Shown here: one piece after another, positions 9,916-17,479 of the stretch
Numbering within the stretch: position 1 is the stretch's first letter
Layout: each line of letters starts with the position of its first letter
Assembly: GCF_014138265.1 (NCBI RefSeq)
Contig: NZ_JACGXL010000002.1
Coordinates: forward strand, 310,001 to 374,000
Length of the DNA: 64,000 bases
Source of the DNA: Dokdonella fugitiva
GTDB taxonomy: Bacteria; Pseudomonadota; Gammaproteobacteria; Xanthomonadales; Rhodanobacteraceae
Direction: 5' to 3'
Position numbers and translations under genes: made by a program
Notes under the pieces: model-generated
Seen by the model: the letters and a program-made list of their open reading frames with translations, nothing else
What the model was told of the DNA's origin: nothing
Database searches by the model: none

Positions 9916-11832
9916 ATGAACCGTCGTGTTCCGCTCGCGCCCACCGCGCTCATCCTCGCGCTCGCCGGCAAGGCGTTCGCCGCATGCTCGATCAATCCCA
10001 TCGTGCTGCCGCTGCATTACCGCGTCGGCGCCGACCCCCAGGCTTGCCAGTACGGTGACATCCAGTCCGCGATCGACGCGGTCGGCGAATGCCCGACGAT
10101 CATCGACATCACGCGCGAGCACCTGTACACGCACCAGCATCTGGGCATCGCCGACAAGGCGAACCTCACCCTGCAGGGCTGGGGCGACGGCGTCACCTGC
10201 GCCGATGTCCCGGGGCCTTTCACGTTCCCGCCGTACGCACCGCCCGAGGCTACCGCGCCGTTGGTCACGATCACCGGCAGCAGCGACGGTGGCGGCAGCG
10301 TGCTCTACGTGACCGGCACGACCCACCTGAGCGTGCGCAACCTCACCCTCTCCGGCGGTCTGACCTGCACCGGCTGCAGCGGCGGCGGCATCTACTTCTC
10401 GGGCCAGGGTTCGCTGGCGCTGACCCGCAGCACGGTCAGCTTCAACGAGTCCGGCTACGGCGCCGGCATCGAGGTCGACGGCAGCAGCGGGCCGGCGACG
10501 CTGACGCTCGGCAGCGACACGCTCGTGCTCAGCAATACCGCGGACACGTCGGGCGGCGGCCTTCGCATCGAAGGCGACGCGCGCCTCTACGCGCTGGAGC
10601 GGAACACGCTGGTCGCGTACAACCACGCGCCGAACGGCTACGGCGGCGGCCTCGAGGTGCTCGGCCCCGCGCGCGCGGACATCGGTTCGTCCGGCTACAA
10701 CGGTCTCGGCGTGATCTACGGCAACGATGCCGCCTACGGCGGTGGCGTCGACATCCTCAACTTCGGCGACTCCGCGGAGGCGATCGTGCGCGTGTTCACG
10801 ACCGACCCCGCGCAGCCGGTGCAGATCGCGCAGAACTTCGCATCGCACACCGGTGGCGCGTTCTATCTGCGACCGTACGAAGCGCTCGGCAGCGCGGGCG
10901 GCGGTGCGATCCTGTGCGCCTACGATTTTCGCATCGAAGGCAACGCCGCACAGGAAGGCGCGGCGATCTACGCCGATGCCGACTACGACGGCTTGGGCAA
11001 TCCGCTCGGCGGCGCGGTCGCTCTCAATGCCAATCCCGCGCCCTACAACGATCCGGCCGGCCGGCCGTGCGTGAAGACCGAGCCGCCGACCGCGCTCGGC
11101 GCGGTCGCCTGCGCGGCCGACTCCCCCTGCAATACGCTGGCTGCGAACAAGGCGGAGGACGCGGGCGGAAACCCGACCGGTGGCTCCATCGTTCTCATGC
11201 AGAACGCGGCCCAGCTGGTCGGCGATCGCGTGAACATCCGGCACAACACCGGCGCGCACCTGCTGCGTCAGATCGGCGACATCGACATCGGCCCGCCGCG
11301 GGCCACGCTGACCAACTGCCTGCTCGCCGGCAACACCGTGAGCGGCGAGGTGATCGCCCAGACCGACGGCGAAGACTCGGTCGTTACGCTCGCATCCTGC
11401 ACCATCGCCGGCAACAGCATCGGCGCACCGTACGCGTTCCTCGCCCCCGGCGCGCTCGGCTTGTACGACAGCATCATCGACCAGCCCGGGCGCGCGACTG
11501 CCGATCCGGCGATCAGCAGTCCCGGCAGCGCCCAGAACGTGCTCAGCAACGACCGCAGCACGTTGCCCGACCGGCCCGACATCCGCGAGGGTGAGCCGAG
11601 CTTCGTCGACGCCGTGCACGGCGACTACCACCTGACGCACGCGTCGCTCGGGGTCGACTTCGCGCCACCGAATACCTATACGCCGCATGCCGATCTCGAC
11701 CGCAAGCCGCGGGTCGTCGATCTGGTGAACGTACCCGACCAGTACGGCCCGATGGATCTCGGCGCCTACGAAATCCAGCCGGCGTGTTCGAGCGCGGACA
11801 CGGTCTTCTGCGACGGCTTCGATCTCGACTGA
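9916..11832 (+). CDS. Secreted right-handed parallel beta-helix protein with C-terminal GFD motif
   Basis: A 638-residue protein starting MNRRVPLAPTALILALAGKAFA, a signal peptide with cleavage expected after AFA. An in-frame ATG at 9889 would put nine residues before the basic n-region and is less likely. The body has ADPQACQYGDIQSAIDAV (beta-helix entry) and stacked Gly-rich turns (CSGGGIYFSGQGSLALTRS, SGGGLRIEGDARLYAL, YGGGLEVLG, YGGGVDILN), plus VDFAPP and a late PRVVDLVNVPDQYGPMDLGAYEIQP block. A nearly identical block (PRVVDLADVANVHGPMDLGAYEIPG) closes the protein at 4087, so the two are paralogues. The tail is CSSADTVFCDGFDLD. No enzyme residues recognised. The (CG)8 run lies just upstream. 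Confidence 0.75.
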   Translation: MNRRVPLAPTALILALAGKAFAACSINPIVLPLHYRVGADPQACQYGDIQSAIDAVGECPTIIDITREHLYTHQHLGIADKANLTLQGWGDGVTCADVPGPFTFPPYAPPEATAPLVTITGSSDGGGSVLYVTGTTHLSVRNLTLSGGLTCTGCSGGGIYFSGQGSLALTRSTVSFNESGYGAGIEVDGSSGPATLTLGSDTLVLSNTADTSGGGLRIEGDARLYALERNTLVAYNHAPNGYGGGLEVLGPARADIGSSGYNGLGVIYGNDAAYGGGVDILNFGDSAEAIVRVFTTDPAQPVQIAQNFASHTGGAFYLRPYEALGSAGGGAILCAYDFRIEGNAAQEGAAIYADADYDGLGNPLGGAVALNANPAPYNDPAGRPCVKTEPPTALGAVACAADSPCNTLAANKAEDAGGNPTGGSIVLMQNAAQLVGDRVNIRHNTGAHLLRQIGDIDIGPPRATLTNCLLAGNTVSGEVIAQTDGEDSVVTLASCTIAGNSIGAPYAFLAPGALGLYDSIIDQPGRATADPAISSPGSAQNVLSNDRSTLPDRPDIREGEPSFVDAVHGDYHLTHASLGVDFAPPNTYTPHADLDRKPRVVDLVNVPDQYGPMDLGAYEIQPACSSADTVFCDGFDLD

Positions 11833-11868
11833 CGCGCGGACACGAACACGTTCCTCCGGAGACCCGCC

Positions 11869-13281
11869 ATGGCCGCCAACCCGTATCGCCGCTTGATCTC
11901 CGCTTTCGTCGCGACCGCGTTGTCCATGGGCGCGCCGCTCGGGGCTGCCGCAACGCCCGCGCCGCGCGGCGGCACGGTCGTCGCGGTCACCACCTGCGAC
12001 GACGCCGGCAACGGCAGCCTGCGCGACGCAGTGCAGGACGCGCCGGACGGGGCCGTGATCGACCTCGGCGCGCTGCCGTGTTCAGACCGCACGATCCATC
12101 TCACGAGCGGCGAGATCGCGTTCACGAATGCGGGCACGCTCTCGATTCGCGGCGTGCCGATCGTGTTCGCCTCGACGCCGGGCGCGTCACCCGCAGCCGT
12201 CACGATCGACGCCGGCGGGACGAGCCGCGTCTTCTCGCAGAGTGGAACCGGCTTGCTCGCGATCGTCGGCGTCGCGCTGCGCAACGGGCGTTCCGACGAG
12301 CCCGGCGGTTGCCTCGCGTCCGAAGGCGACGTCCGGCTCGAGGACTCCGTCGTCGGCGATTGCGTGGTCGCCGCAACCACGTTCGGCAGCGGCGTCGGCG
12401 GTGGCCTCTACGTCGCGCATGCGCTGACGCTGGTGAACAGCATCGTCGTCGGCAATGCCGCGCGCGGGGACTCGGCCGTCTCCGGTGGTGGCTTCGCCGT
12501 CGGTGGTGCCCTCGACGTCGCCTACAGCACGATCGCCGGCAACTCGGCGATCGCGACGGGCGTGTTCGGCGACGGCGGCGGCCTGTCCGCGAACGGCGAC
12601 GTGCTGATCGAGCACTCGACGATTTCCGGCAATACGGCGACCGACATCGGTGGCGCCTACCTCCTCGGCGCCGACGGCGTCGCGACCTTGCGCATCGTCG
12701 ACAGCACGATCTCCGGCAACAGCGGCGCGCAGGTCGGCGGCATGATGGCACTGCAGTCGCCGGTCGCGATCGCATCCTCGACGATCGCGTTCAACTCGGC
12801 CAGCGGAGCCGGCGGCGTCGGCGGACTCGCGGTCGCGAACTCGCCGACGCTCGAAAGTACGATCGTCTCCGGCAACCTCGCGGCCAACGTGGCCGCGGAC
12901 GTCTCCACGAGTTGCTTCGGCGGCGGCGATTGCGGCTTGCACGTGGACGGCCATGCGAACCTCTTCGGTGCCGCGAACCTGCCGGTTCCGGTGGACACGC
13001 TGTCCGTCGACCCCCGGCTGCTCGCGCTCGCGGACAACGGCGGCCCGACGCGGACGCATGCGCTGCAGCCGGGGAGCCCGGCAATCGATGCCGGCAACGC
13101 GACGGGCGCAGGTTCCGGAACGCTCGACTCGGACCAGCTCGGCGCGGACTATGCGCGCATCGTCGGGACCGCCGCCGACATCGGCGCCTACGAGAGCGGT
13201 GCGGGGCCGCAACGGATCTTCGAAGACGGTTTCGACTGCATCGTCACGCCGGCATTTCCGGTGGCGAAGGTCGAATGCTGA
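11869..13281 (+). CDS. Secreted beta-helix protein of the choice-of-anchor Q type, with internal GFD motif
   Basis: A 470-residue protein with a signal peptide (LISAFVATALSMGAPLGAAA). The mature start VVAVTTCDDAGNGSLRDAV is the hallmark opening of choice-of-anchor Q/CSLREA-type secreted proteins ('tcdd.gngSLRdAv'). The middle has the repeated 'STIsGNsA' ladder (YSTIAGNSAIATG, HSTISGNTATDIGG, DSTISGNSGAQVGG). The end has DNGGPTRTHALQPGSPAIDAGN, the choice-of-anchor Q domain. Then come ADIGAYESG and QRIFEDGFDCIV; here the GFD motif is followed by 13 more residues ending in Cys. It lies 36 bases after the preceding beta-helix gene, so the two probably share a transcript. Surface or adhesin role is inferred only. 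Confidence 0.75.
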   Translation: MAANPYRRLISAFVATALSMGAPLGAAATPAPRGGTVVAVTTCDDAGNGSLRDAVQDAPDGAVIDLGALPCSDRTIHLTSGEIAFTNAGTLSIRGVPIVFASTPGASPAAVTIDAGGTSRVFSQSGTGLLAIVGVALRNGRSDEPGGCLASEGDVRLEDSVVGDCVVAATTFGSGVGGGLYVAHALTLVNSIVVGNAARGDSAVSGGGFAVGGALDVAYSTIAGNSAIATGVFGDGGGLSANGDVLIEHSTISGNTATDIGGAYLLGADGVATLRIVDSTISGNSGAQVGGMMALQSPVAIASSTIAFNSASGAGGVGGLAVANSPTLESTIVSGNLAANVAADVSTSCFGGGDCGLHVDGHANLFGAANLPVPVDTLSVDPRLLALADNGGPTRTHALQPGSPAIDAGNATGAGSGTLDSDQLGADYARIVGTAADIGAYESGAGPQRIFEDGFDCIVTPAFPVAKVEC

Positions 13282-13288
13282 GGCCGGG

Positions 13289-13828
13289 TCAGGCCTGGGC
13301 GGCCGCGAGGTAGCGGTCCTTAAGGCGCATGTAGTGCTGCGCCGAGTAGTACAGGCGCTCGATCTCCTGCGCGGACAACTTGCGCACGCAGCGCGCGGGA
13401 TTGCCGACCCAGAGCTCGCCTTCGCCGACGACCTTGCCCGGCGCGACGAGCGCACCGGCGCCGATCATGCTGTGGCGATGCACGACCGCGCCGTCGAGCA
13501 CGGTTGCATGCATGCCGATGAGGCAGGCGTCGTGGATCGTGCACGCATGCACGACCGCGGCGTGGCCGATCGTGACGTCGCTGCCGATGACCAGCGGGAA
13601 GCCCTCGTCGGTGTATTCGCCCGCGTGCGTGACGTGCAGGATCGACCCGTCCTGCACGTTCGTGCGCGCGCCGATGCGGATGTAGTGCACGTCGCCGCGC
13701 GCGACCACGCCCGGCCACAGCGACGCGTCGTCGCCGAGTTCGACGTCGCCGATCAGGTGCGCACCCGGATCGACGTAGACGTTCGCGCCGAGGCGCGGAA
13801 GGATGCCCTGGTACGGCCGGATGTTCAT
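13289..13828 (-). CDS. Gamma-class carbonic anhydrase family protein (YrdA/PaaY-like)
   Basis: A 179-residue left-handed parallel beta-helix (hexapeptide repeat) protein. Residues 15-130 show repeated [LIV]-G-x4 turns (LIGDVELGDDASLWPGVVARGDVHYIRIGARTNVQDG). The zinc-ligand histidines of the gamma-CA family are visible as ILHVTH, TIGHAAVVH and the following helix-turn. The tail KLSAQEIERLYYSAQHYMRLKDRYL matches the family's C-terminal helix. It belongs to the YrdA/CaiE/PaaY group; whether it hydrates CO2 cannot be told from sequence. It is convergent with the beta-helix gene (7 bases apart) and divergent from prlC. Confidence 0.9.
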   Translation of the reverse strand: MNIRPYQGILPRLGANVYVDPGAHLIGDVELGDDASLWPGVVARGDVHYIRIGARTNVQDGSILHVTHAGEYTDEGFPLVIGSDVTIGHAAVVHACTIHDACLIGMHATVLDGAVVHRHSMIGAGALVAPGKVVGEGELWVGNPARCVRKLSAQEIERLYYSAQHYMRLKDRYLAAAQA

Positions 13829-13942
13829 GGCGGAGCCTCGTTGAGACGCGCAAGCCTAGCATCGGCGCGCCGCGCGCGGACGCTTGATTTCGGTCGCGCG
13901 ACGCGCCACGTTGTCGGACCGCCCCGCACGATTTCCGCTCCG

Positions 13943-15988
13943 ATGACCAACCCCAATCCCCTGCTCGCCGCATCCGGCCTGCCGTCGTTCTCGGCGATCC
14001 GGCCAGAACACGTCGAGCCCGCGATCGACGCGATCCTCGCCGACTACCGCGCGCGCATCGACGCGCTGCTCGCCTCCGACGCGCCACGCGACTTCGCCGG
14101 CGTGCTGCTGCTCGGCGAGGAACTCGAGGATCGCCTCAACCGCGCCTGGGCGCCGGTGTCGCACCTGCACGGCGTCGCCGACTCGGAAGAGCTGCGCAAG
14201 GCCTACGCGGCCGCGCAGGAGAGGATCGTCGAACATGCGAGCGAACTCGGCCAGAACCGCGCGCTGTACGCGGCGGTCGATGCGGTCGCGCGACGCGGCG
14301 ACAGCGCGAACCTGCCGCGCGCCGCGCGCACGCTGATCGAACACGAGCTGCGCGACTTCCGCCTGTCCGGCGTCGCGCTGGAAGAGCCGGCGCGCTCGCG
14401 CTTCCGCGAGATCGCGAGCGAACTCGCCAAGCTCGCGACCGAGTTCGAGGAAGCGGTGCTCGACGCGACCGACGCGTGGAGCGAGACGATCGCCGACGAT
14501 CGCGCGCTCGCCGGCATTCCCGAATCGGGGCGAGCGGTGTTGCGCGCGTACGCCGAGGAGACGTCGCAGGACGGCTGGCTCGTCACGCTGAAGCAGCCGA
14601 GCGTGCAGGCCGTGCTCACCTACGCCGACGATCGCGCGCTGCGCGAACGCGTCTATCGCGCGTACCAGACGCGCGCGTCGGACCAGGGTCCGAACGCGGG
14701 CGAGTACGACAATTCCGCGCGCATCGACCGCATCCTCGCGCTGCGCCACGAGGCGGCGCAGCTGCTCGGCTTCCGCGACGCCGCGGAGGAATCGCTCGCG
14801 ACCAAGATGGCACCGGCGCCGGACGCGGTGTTCGCGTTCCTGCACGACCTCGCCGCGCGCGCGAAACCGGTCGCGCAGCGCGAGCTGGCCGAATTGCGCG
14901 CGTTCGCCGCCGCCGAATTCGGCCTCGCCACGCTCGAACCATGGGACGTCGGCTACGCCGCGGAGAAGTTGCGCGAGCGCAAGTACGCGCTCAACGAAGA
15001 GGAACTCAAGCCGTACTTCGCGCTCGATCCGGTCATCGACGGCCTGTTCGCGATCACCGCGCGCGTGTTCGGCGTGTCGCTGCGCCGTCGCGACGGTGTC
15101 GATACCTGGCATCCGGACGTGCGCTACTACGATCTCGTCGACGCCGACGGGCGCGTGTTCGCGGGCGCGTACGTCGACCTCTACGCGCGCAGCGGCAAGC
15201 GCGGCGGCGCCTGGATGGACGTCTGCGTGAATCGCTTCGTACGCGGCGACGCCGTGCAGCTGCCGGTCGCGTTCCTCACCTGCAACTTCGCACCGCCGAC
15301 GGCGACGACGCCGTCGCTGCTCACGCACGACGACGTGCTCACGCTGTTCCACGAGTTCGGCCACGGCCTCCACCACCTGCTCACCGAGGTCGGCCTGCCG
15401 GGCGTCGGCGGCATCAATGGCGTCGAGTGGGACGCGGTCGAGCTGCCGAGCCAGTTCATGGAGAACTTCGGCTGGCAGCGCGAGGCGCTCGACCTGTTCG
15501 CGCGCCACTGGCGCACCGGCGAGCGCCTGCCCGACGCGCTGTTCGAGCGCATGCAGGCGGCACGCCATTTCCATGCGGGACTGTTCCTCGTGCGCCAGCT
15601 CGAGTTCGGCCTGTTCGATTTCCGCATCCATCGCGAGTTCGATCCCGCGCGCGGCGCGCGCGCGCTCGAGATCCTCGACGAGGTGCGCGACGACGTCGCG
15701 GTGATCCGCCCGCCCGCGTGGCAGCGCTTCCCGCACGCGTTCACGCACATCTTCGCGGGCGGCTACGCGGCCGGTTACTACAGCTACCTGTGGGCCGAAG
15801 TGCTGTCCGCGGACGCGTTCTCGCGCTTCGAGGACGCGGGTGTATTCGACCGCGCGACCGGCGAGGCGTACCGCCGCTCGATCCTCGCCGTCGGCGGCTC
15901 GCGTCCCGCGCTCGAGTCGTTCATCGAGTTCCGCGGCCGCGAGCCGCGACCGGACGCGCTGCTGCGCAGCTACGGCCTCGCCGCGTGA
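13943..15988 (+). CDS. prlC: Oligopeptidase A (M3 metallopeptidase)
   Basis: Cytoplasmic zinc peptidase that degrades oligopeptides and cleaved signal peptides. The product is 681 residues, the same as E. coli PrlC. I chose the ATG at 13943 (MTNPNPLLAASGLPSFSAIRPEHVEPAI) because the frame upstream runs through other genes. The catalytic motif LFHEFGHGLHHLL (HExxH, about residues 470-480) and the third ligand region ELPSQFMENFGWQ are present. RKYALNEEELKPYF and MDVCVNRF also match the family. xthA starts 40 bases after its stop. Confidence 0.95.
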   Translation: MTNPNPLLAASGLPSFSAIRPEHVEPAIDAILADYRARIDALLASDAPRDFAGVLLLGEELEDRLNRAWAPVSHLHGVADSEELRKAYAAAQERIVEHASELGQNRALYAAVDAVARRGDSANLPRAARTLIEHELRDFRLSGVALEEPARSRFREIASELAKLATEFEEAVLDATDAWSETIADDRALAGIPESGRAVLRAYAEETSQDGWLVTLKQPSVQAVLTYADDRALRERVYRAYQTRASDQGPNAGEYDNSARIDRILALRHEAAQLLGFRDAAEESLATKMAPAPDAVFAFLHDLAARAKPVAQRELAELRAFAAAEFGLATLEPWDVGYAAEKLRERKYALNEEELKPYFALDPVIDGLFAITARVFGVSLRRRDGVDTWHPDVRYYDLVDADGRVFAGAYVDLYARSGKRGGAWMDVCVNRFVRGDAVQLPVAFLTCNFAPPTATTPSLLTHDDVLTLFHEFGHGLHHLLTEVGLPGVGGINGVEWDAVELPSQFMENFGWQREALDLFARHWRTGERLPDALFERMQAARHFHAGLFLVRQLEFGLFDFRIHREFDPARGARALEILDEVRDDVAVIRPPAWQRFPHAFTHIFAGGYAAGYYSYLWAEVLSADAFSRFEDAGVFDRATGEAYRRSILAVGGSRPALESFIEFRGREPRPDALLRSYGLAA

Positions 15989-16028
15989 AGGCGACGGGCG
16001 CGTCGGAGGCTTGCGCTAAGATGGCCGG

Positions 16029-16802
16029 ATGAAGATCGCGAGCTGGAACGTCAATTCGCTCAACGTGCGCCTGCCGCACGTCGAGCGCTGGTGCGCGGAG
16101 GCGATGCCGGACATCCTCGCGTTGCAGGAAACCAAGCTCGAGGACGCGAAGTTCCCGGTCGCGGCACTCGAGGCGGCCGGTTACCACAGCGTGTACTCGG
16201 GACAGAAGACCTACAACGGCGTCGCGATCCTCGCGCGCACGCCGATCAGCGAGGTCGAGCACGGCATCGCCGGCTTCGACGATCCGCAGCGGCGCATCCT
16301 CGCCGCGACGGTCGGCGACCTGCGCATCGTCAACCTGTACGTCGTCAACGGCCAGGCGGTCGGCAGCGAGAAGTACGCCTACAAGCTCGACTGGCTCGCC
16401 AAGGTCGGCGCATTCCTCGCCGAGGAGATCCGCCGCCATCCGCGCCTCGTCGTGATGGGTGACTTCAACATCGCGCCCGACGATCGCGACGTGCACGACC
16501 CGGCCGCGTGGCACGAGCAGATCCTCTGTTCCACGCCAGAGCGCGACGCGCTCAGGCGCGTGCTCGACATCGGCCTCGTCGACAGTTTCCGCCTGTTCAA
16601 TCAGGATGGCGGACACTACAGCTGGTGGGACTACCGGCAAGGCGCGTTCCGGCGCAACCTCGGCCTGCGCATCGACCTCGTGCTCGCATCGGAGGCGCTG
16701 CGCGCGCATTGCCGCGCTGCCTCGATCGAGCGCGAGCCGCGCACGTGGGAGCGCGCGTCCGACCACACTCCCGTCGTCCTGGAACTCGAAGATGGCCGCT
16801 GA
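16029..16802 (+). CDS. xthA: Exodeoxyribonuclease III (AP endonuclease)
   Basis: Cleaves 5' to abasic sites and acts as a 3'-5' exonuclease in base-excision repair. It is 257 residues. Endonuclease/exonuclease/phosphatase-fold motifs: KIASWNVNSLNVRL (residues 2-15), ILALQETKLED (metal-binding Glu), GVAILAR, VMGDFNIAPDDRDVHDP (catalytic Asp/Asn), YSWWDYRQGAFRRNLGLRIDLVLAS and ERASDHTPVVLEL (catalytic Asp-His). It overlaps the start of the next gene by 11 bases. Confidence 0.95.
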   Translation: MKIASWNVNSLNVRLPHVERWCAEAMPDILALQETKLEDAKFPVAALEAAGYHSVYSGQKTYNGVAILARTPISEVEHGIAGFDDPQRRILAATVGDLRIVNLYVVNGQAVGSEKYAYKLDWLAKVGAFLAEEIRRHPRLVVMGDFNIAPDDRDVHDPAAWHEQILCSTPERDALRRVLDIGLVDSFRLFNQDGGHYSWWDYRQGAFRRNLGLRIDLVLASEALRAHCRAASIEREPRTWERASDHTPVVLELEDGR

Positions 16803-17439
16803 CTGGATGGTGTCGCCGAGCGACAGCGAACTGGAGGAGCTCGACAAGTTCCTGCGCGCGCACGCGGGCGACGAGGACATGCTGCTCGACGGCGTGCACG
16901 GCTTCCTCACCGCGCTCGCGATCGGCCCGGTGCCGGCGAAACCCGAGGAATGGTTGCCCGAGATCCTGCACGAGCCGTTCGTCGACGCGAACGAAGGCGA
17001 ACGCGTGCTGACCTTGCTCGCGCGCCTCAACGACGCGATCACCCCCGAGCTCGAAACCGGCAGCTACGAACCGATCCTCGGCGAACTCGACGTCGAGGAA
17101 GGGCCGCCCGCGTTCACGGCGCGCGGCTGGTGCGAGGGCTTCTCGCGTGGCATCGACCTGCGCGCGCCGTCGTGGGAAGGTCGCCTCGGGCAGGATTCGG
17201 AGCTCATGGAGCTGCTCTCGCCGATCATCGCGCTGGCGATCGACGACGGCGTGTTCGAGAGCGACGCCGAGTTCGCGCCGCTCGGCGACGAGGACTACGA
17301 CGAGTGCCTCGCGCAGATCCCGAACGCGGTCGGCGCGGTCGCCGAGTACTGGCGCTCGAATCCGCTGGGTGCCGACGAGACGCCGCGCGAGGGCGGCGGA
17401 TTGCCGCCGCGCCGACGCGGCGGCCGCTGGGTGCACTGA
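16792..17439 (+). CDS. UPF0149 (YecA/YgfB) family protein
   Basis: A 215-residue protein starting MAADWMVSPSDSELEEL, with an alternative ATG at 16807. The N-terminal half has LDKFLRAHAGDEDMLLDGVHGFLTALAIGP and WLPEILHE, the signature of the YgfB/YecA family ('dGfltAl..gP....p.eWlp.i'). The acidic core is RGWCEGFSRGIDLRAPSW. It lacks the C-terminal SEC-C zinc motif of E. coli YecA; instead it ends in a basic tail, RRRGGRWVH. The 11-base overlap with xthA suggests translational coupling. Function is not established. Confidence 0.85.
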   Translation: MAADWMVSPSDSELEELDKFLRAHAGDEDMLLDGVHGFLTALAIGPVPAKPEEWLPEILHEPFVDANEGERVLTLLARLNDAITPELETGSYEPILGELDVEEGPPAFTARGWCEGFSRGIDLRAPSWEGRLGQDSELMELLSPIIALAIDDGVFESDAEFAPLGDEDYDECLAQIPNAVGAVAEYWRSNPLGADETPREGGGLPPRRRGGRWVH

Positions 17440-17479
17440 ACCCGCGCGGCGCGGTGCACGACCGCGCCGCGCGCATCGC

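Noticed and set aside
4087-13281. Prophage or genomic island carried by an integrase
   Set aside because: No integrase, transposase, tRNA target or direct repeats at the borders, and base composition is like that of the neighbours.
12953-13942. 330-codon extension of oligopeptidase A
   Set aside because: The extra part reads through the end of a beta-helix gene and the antisense of the carbonic anhydrase; the internal start gives the exact family length.
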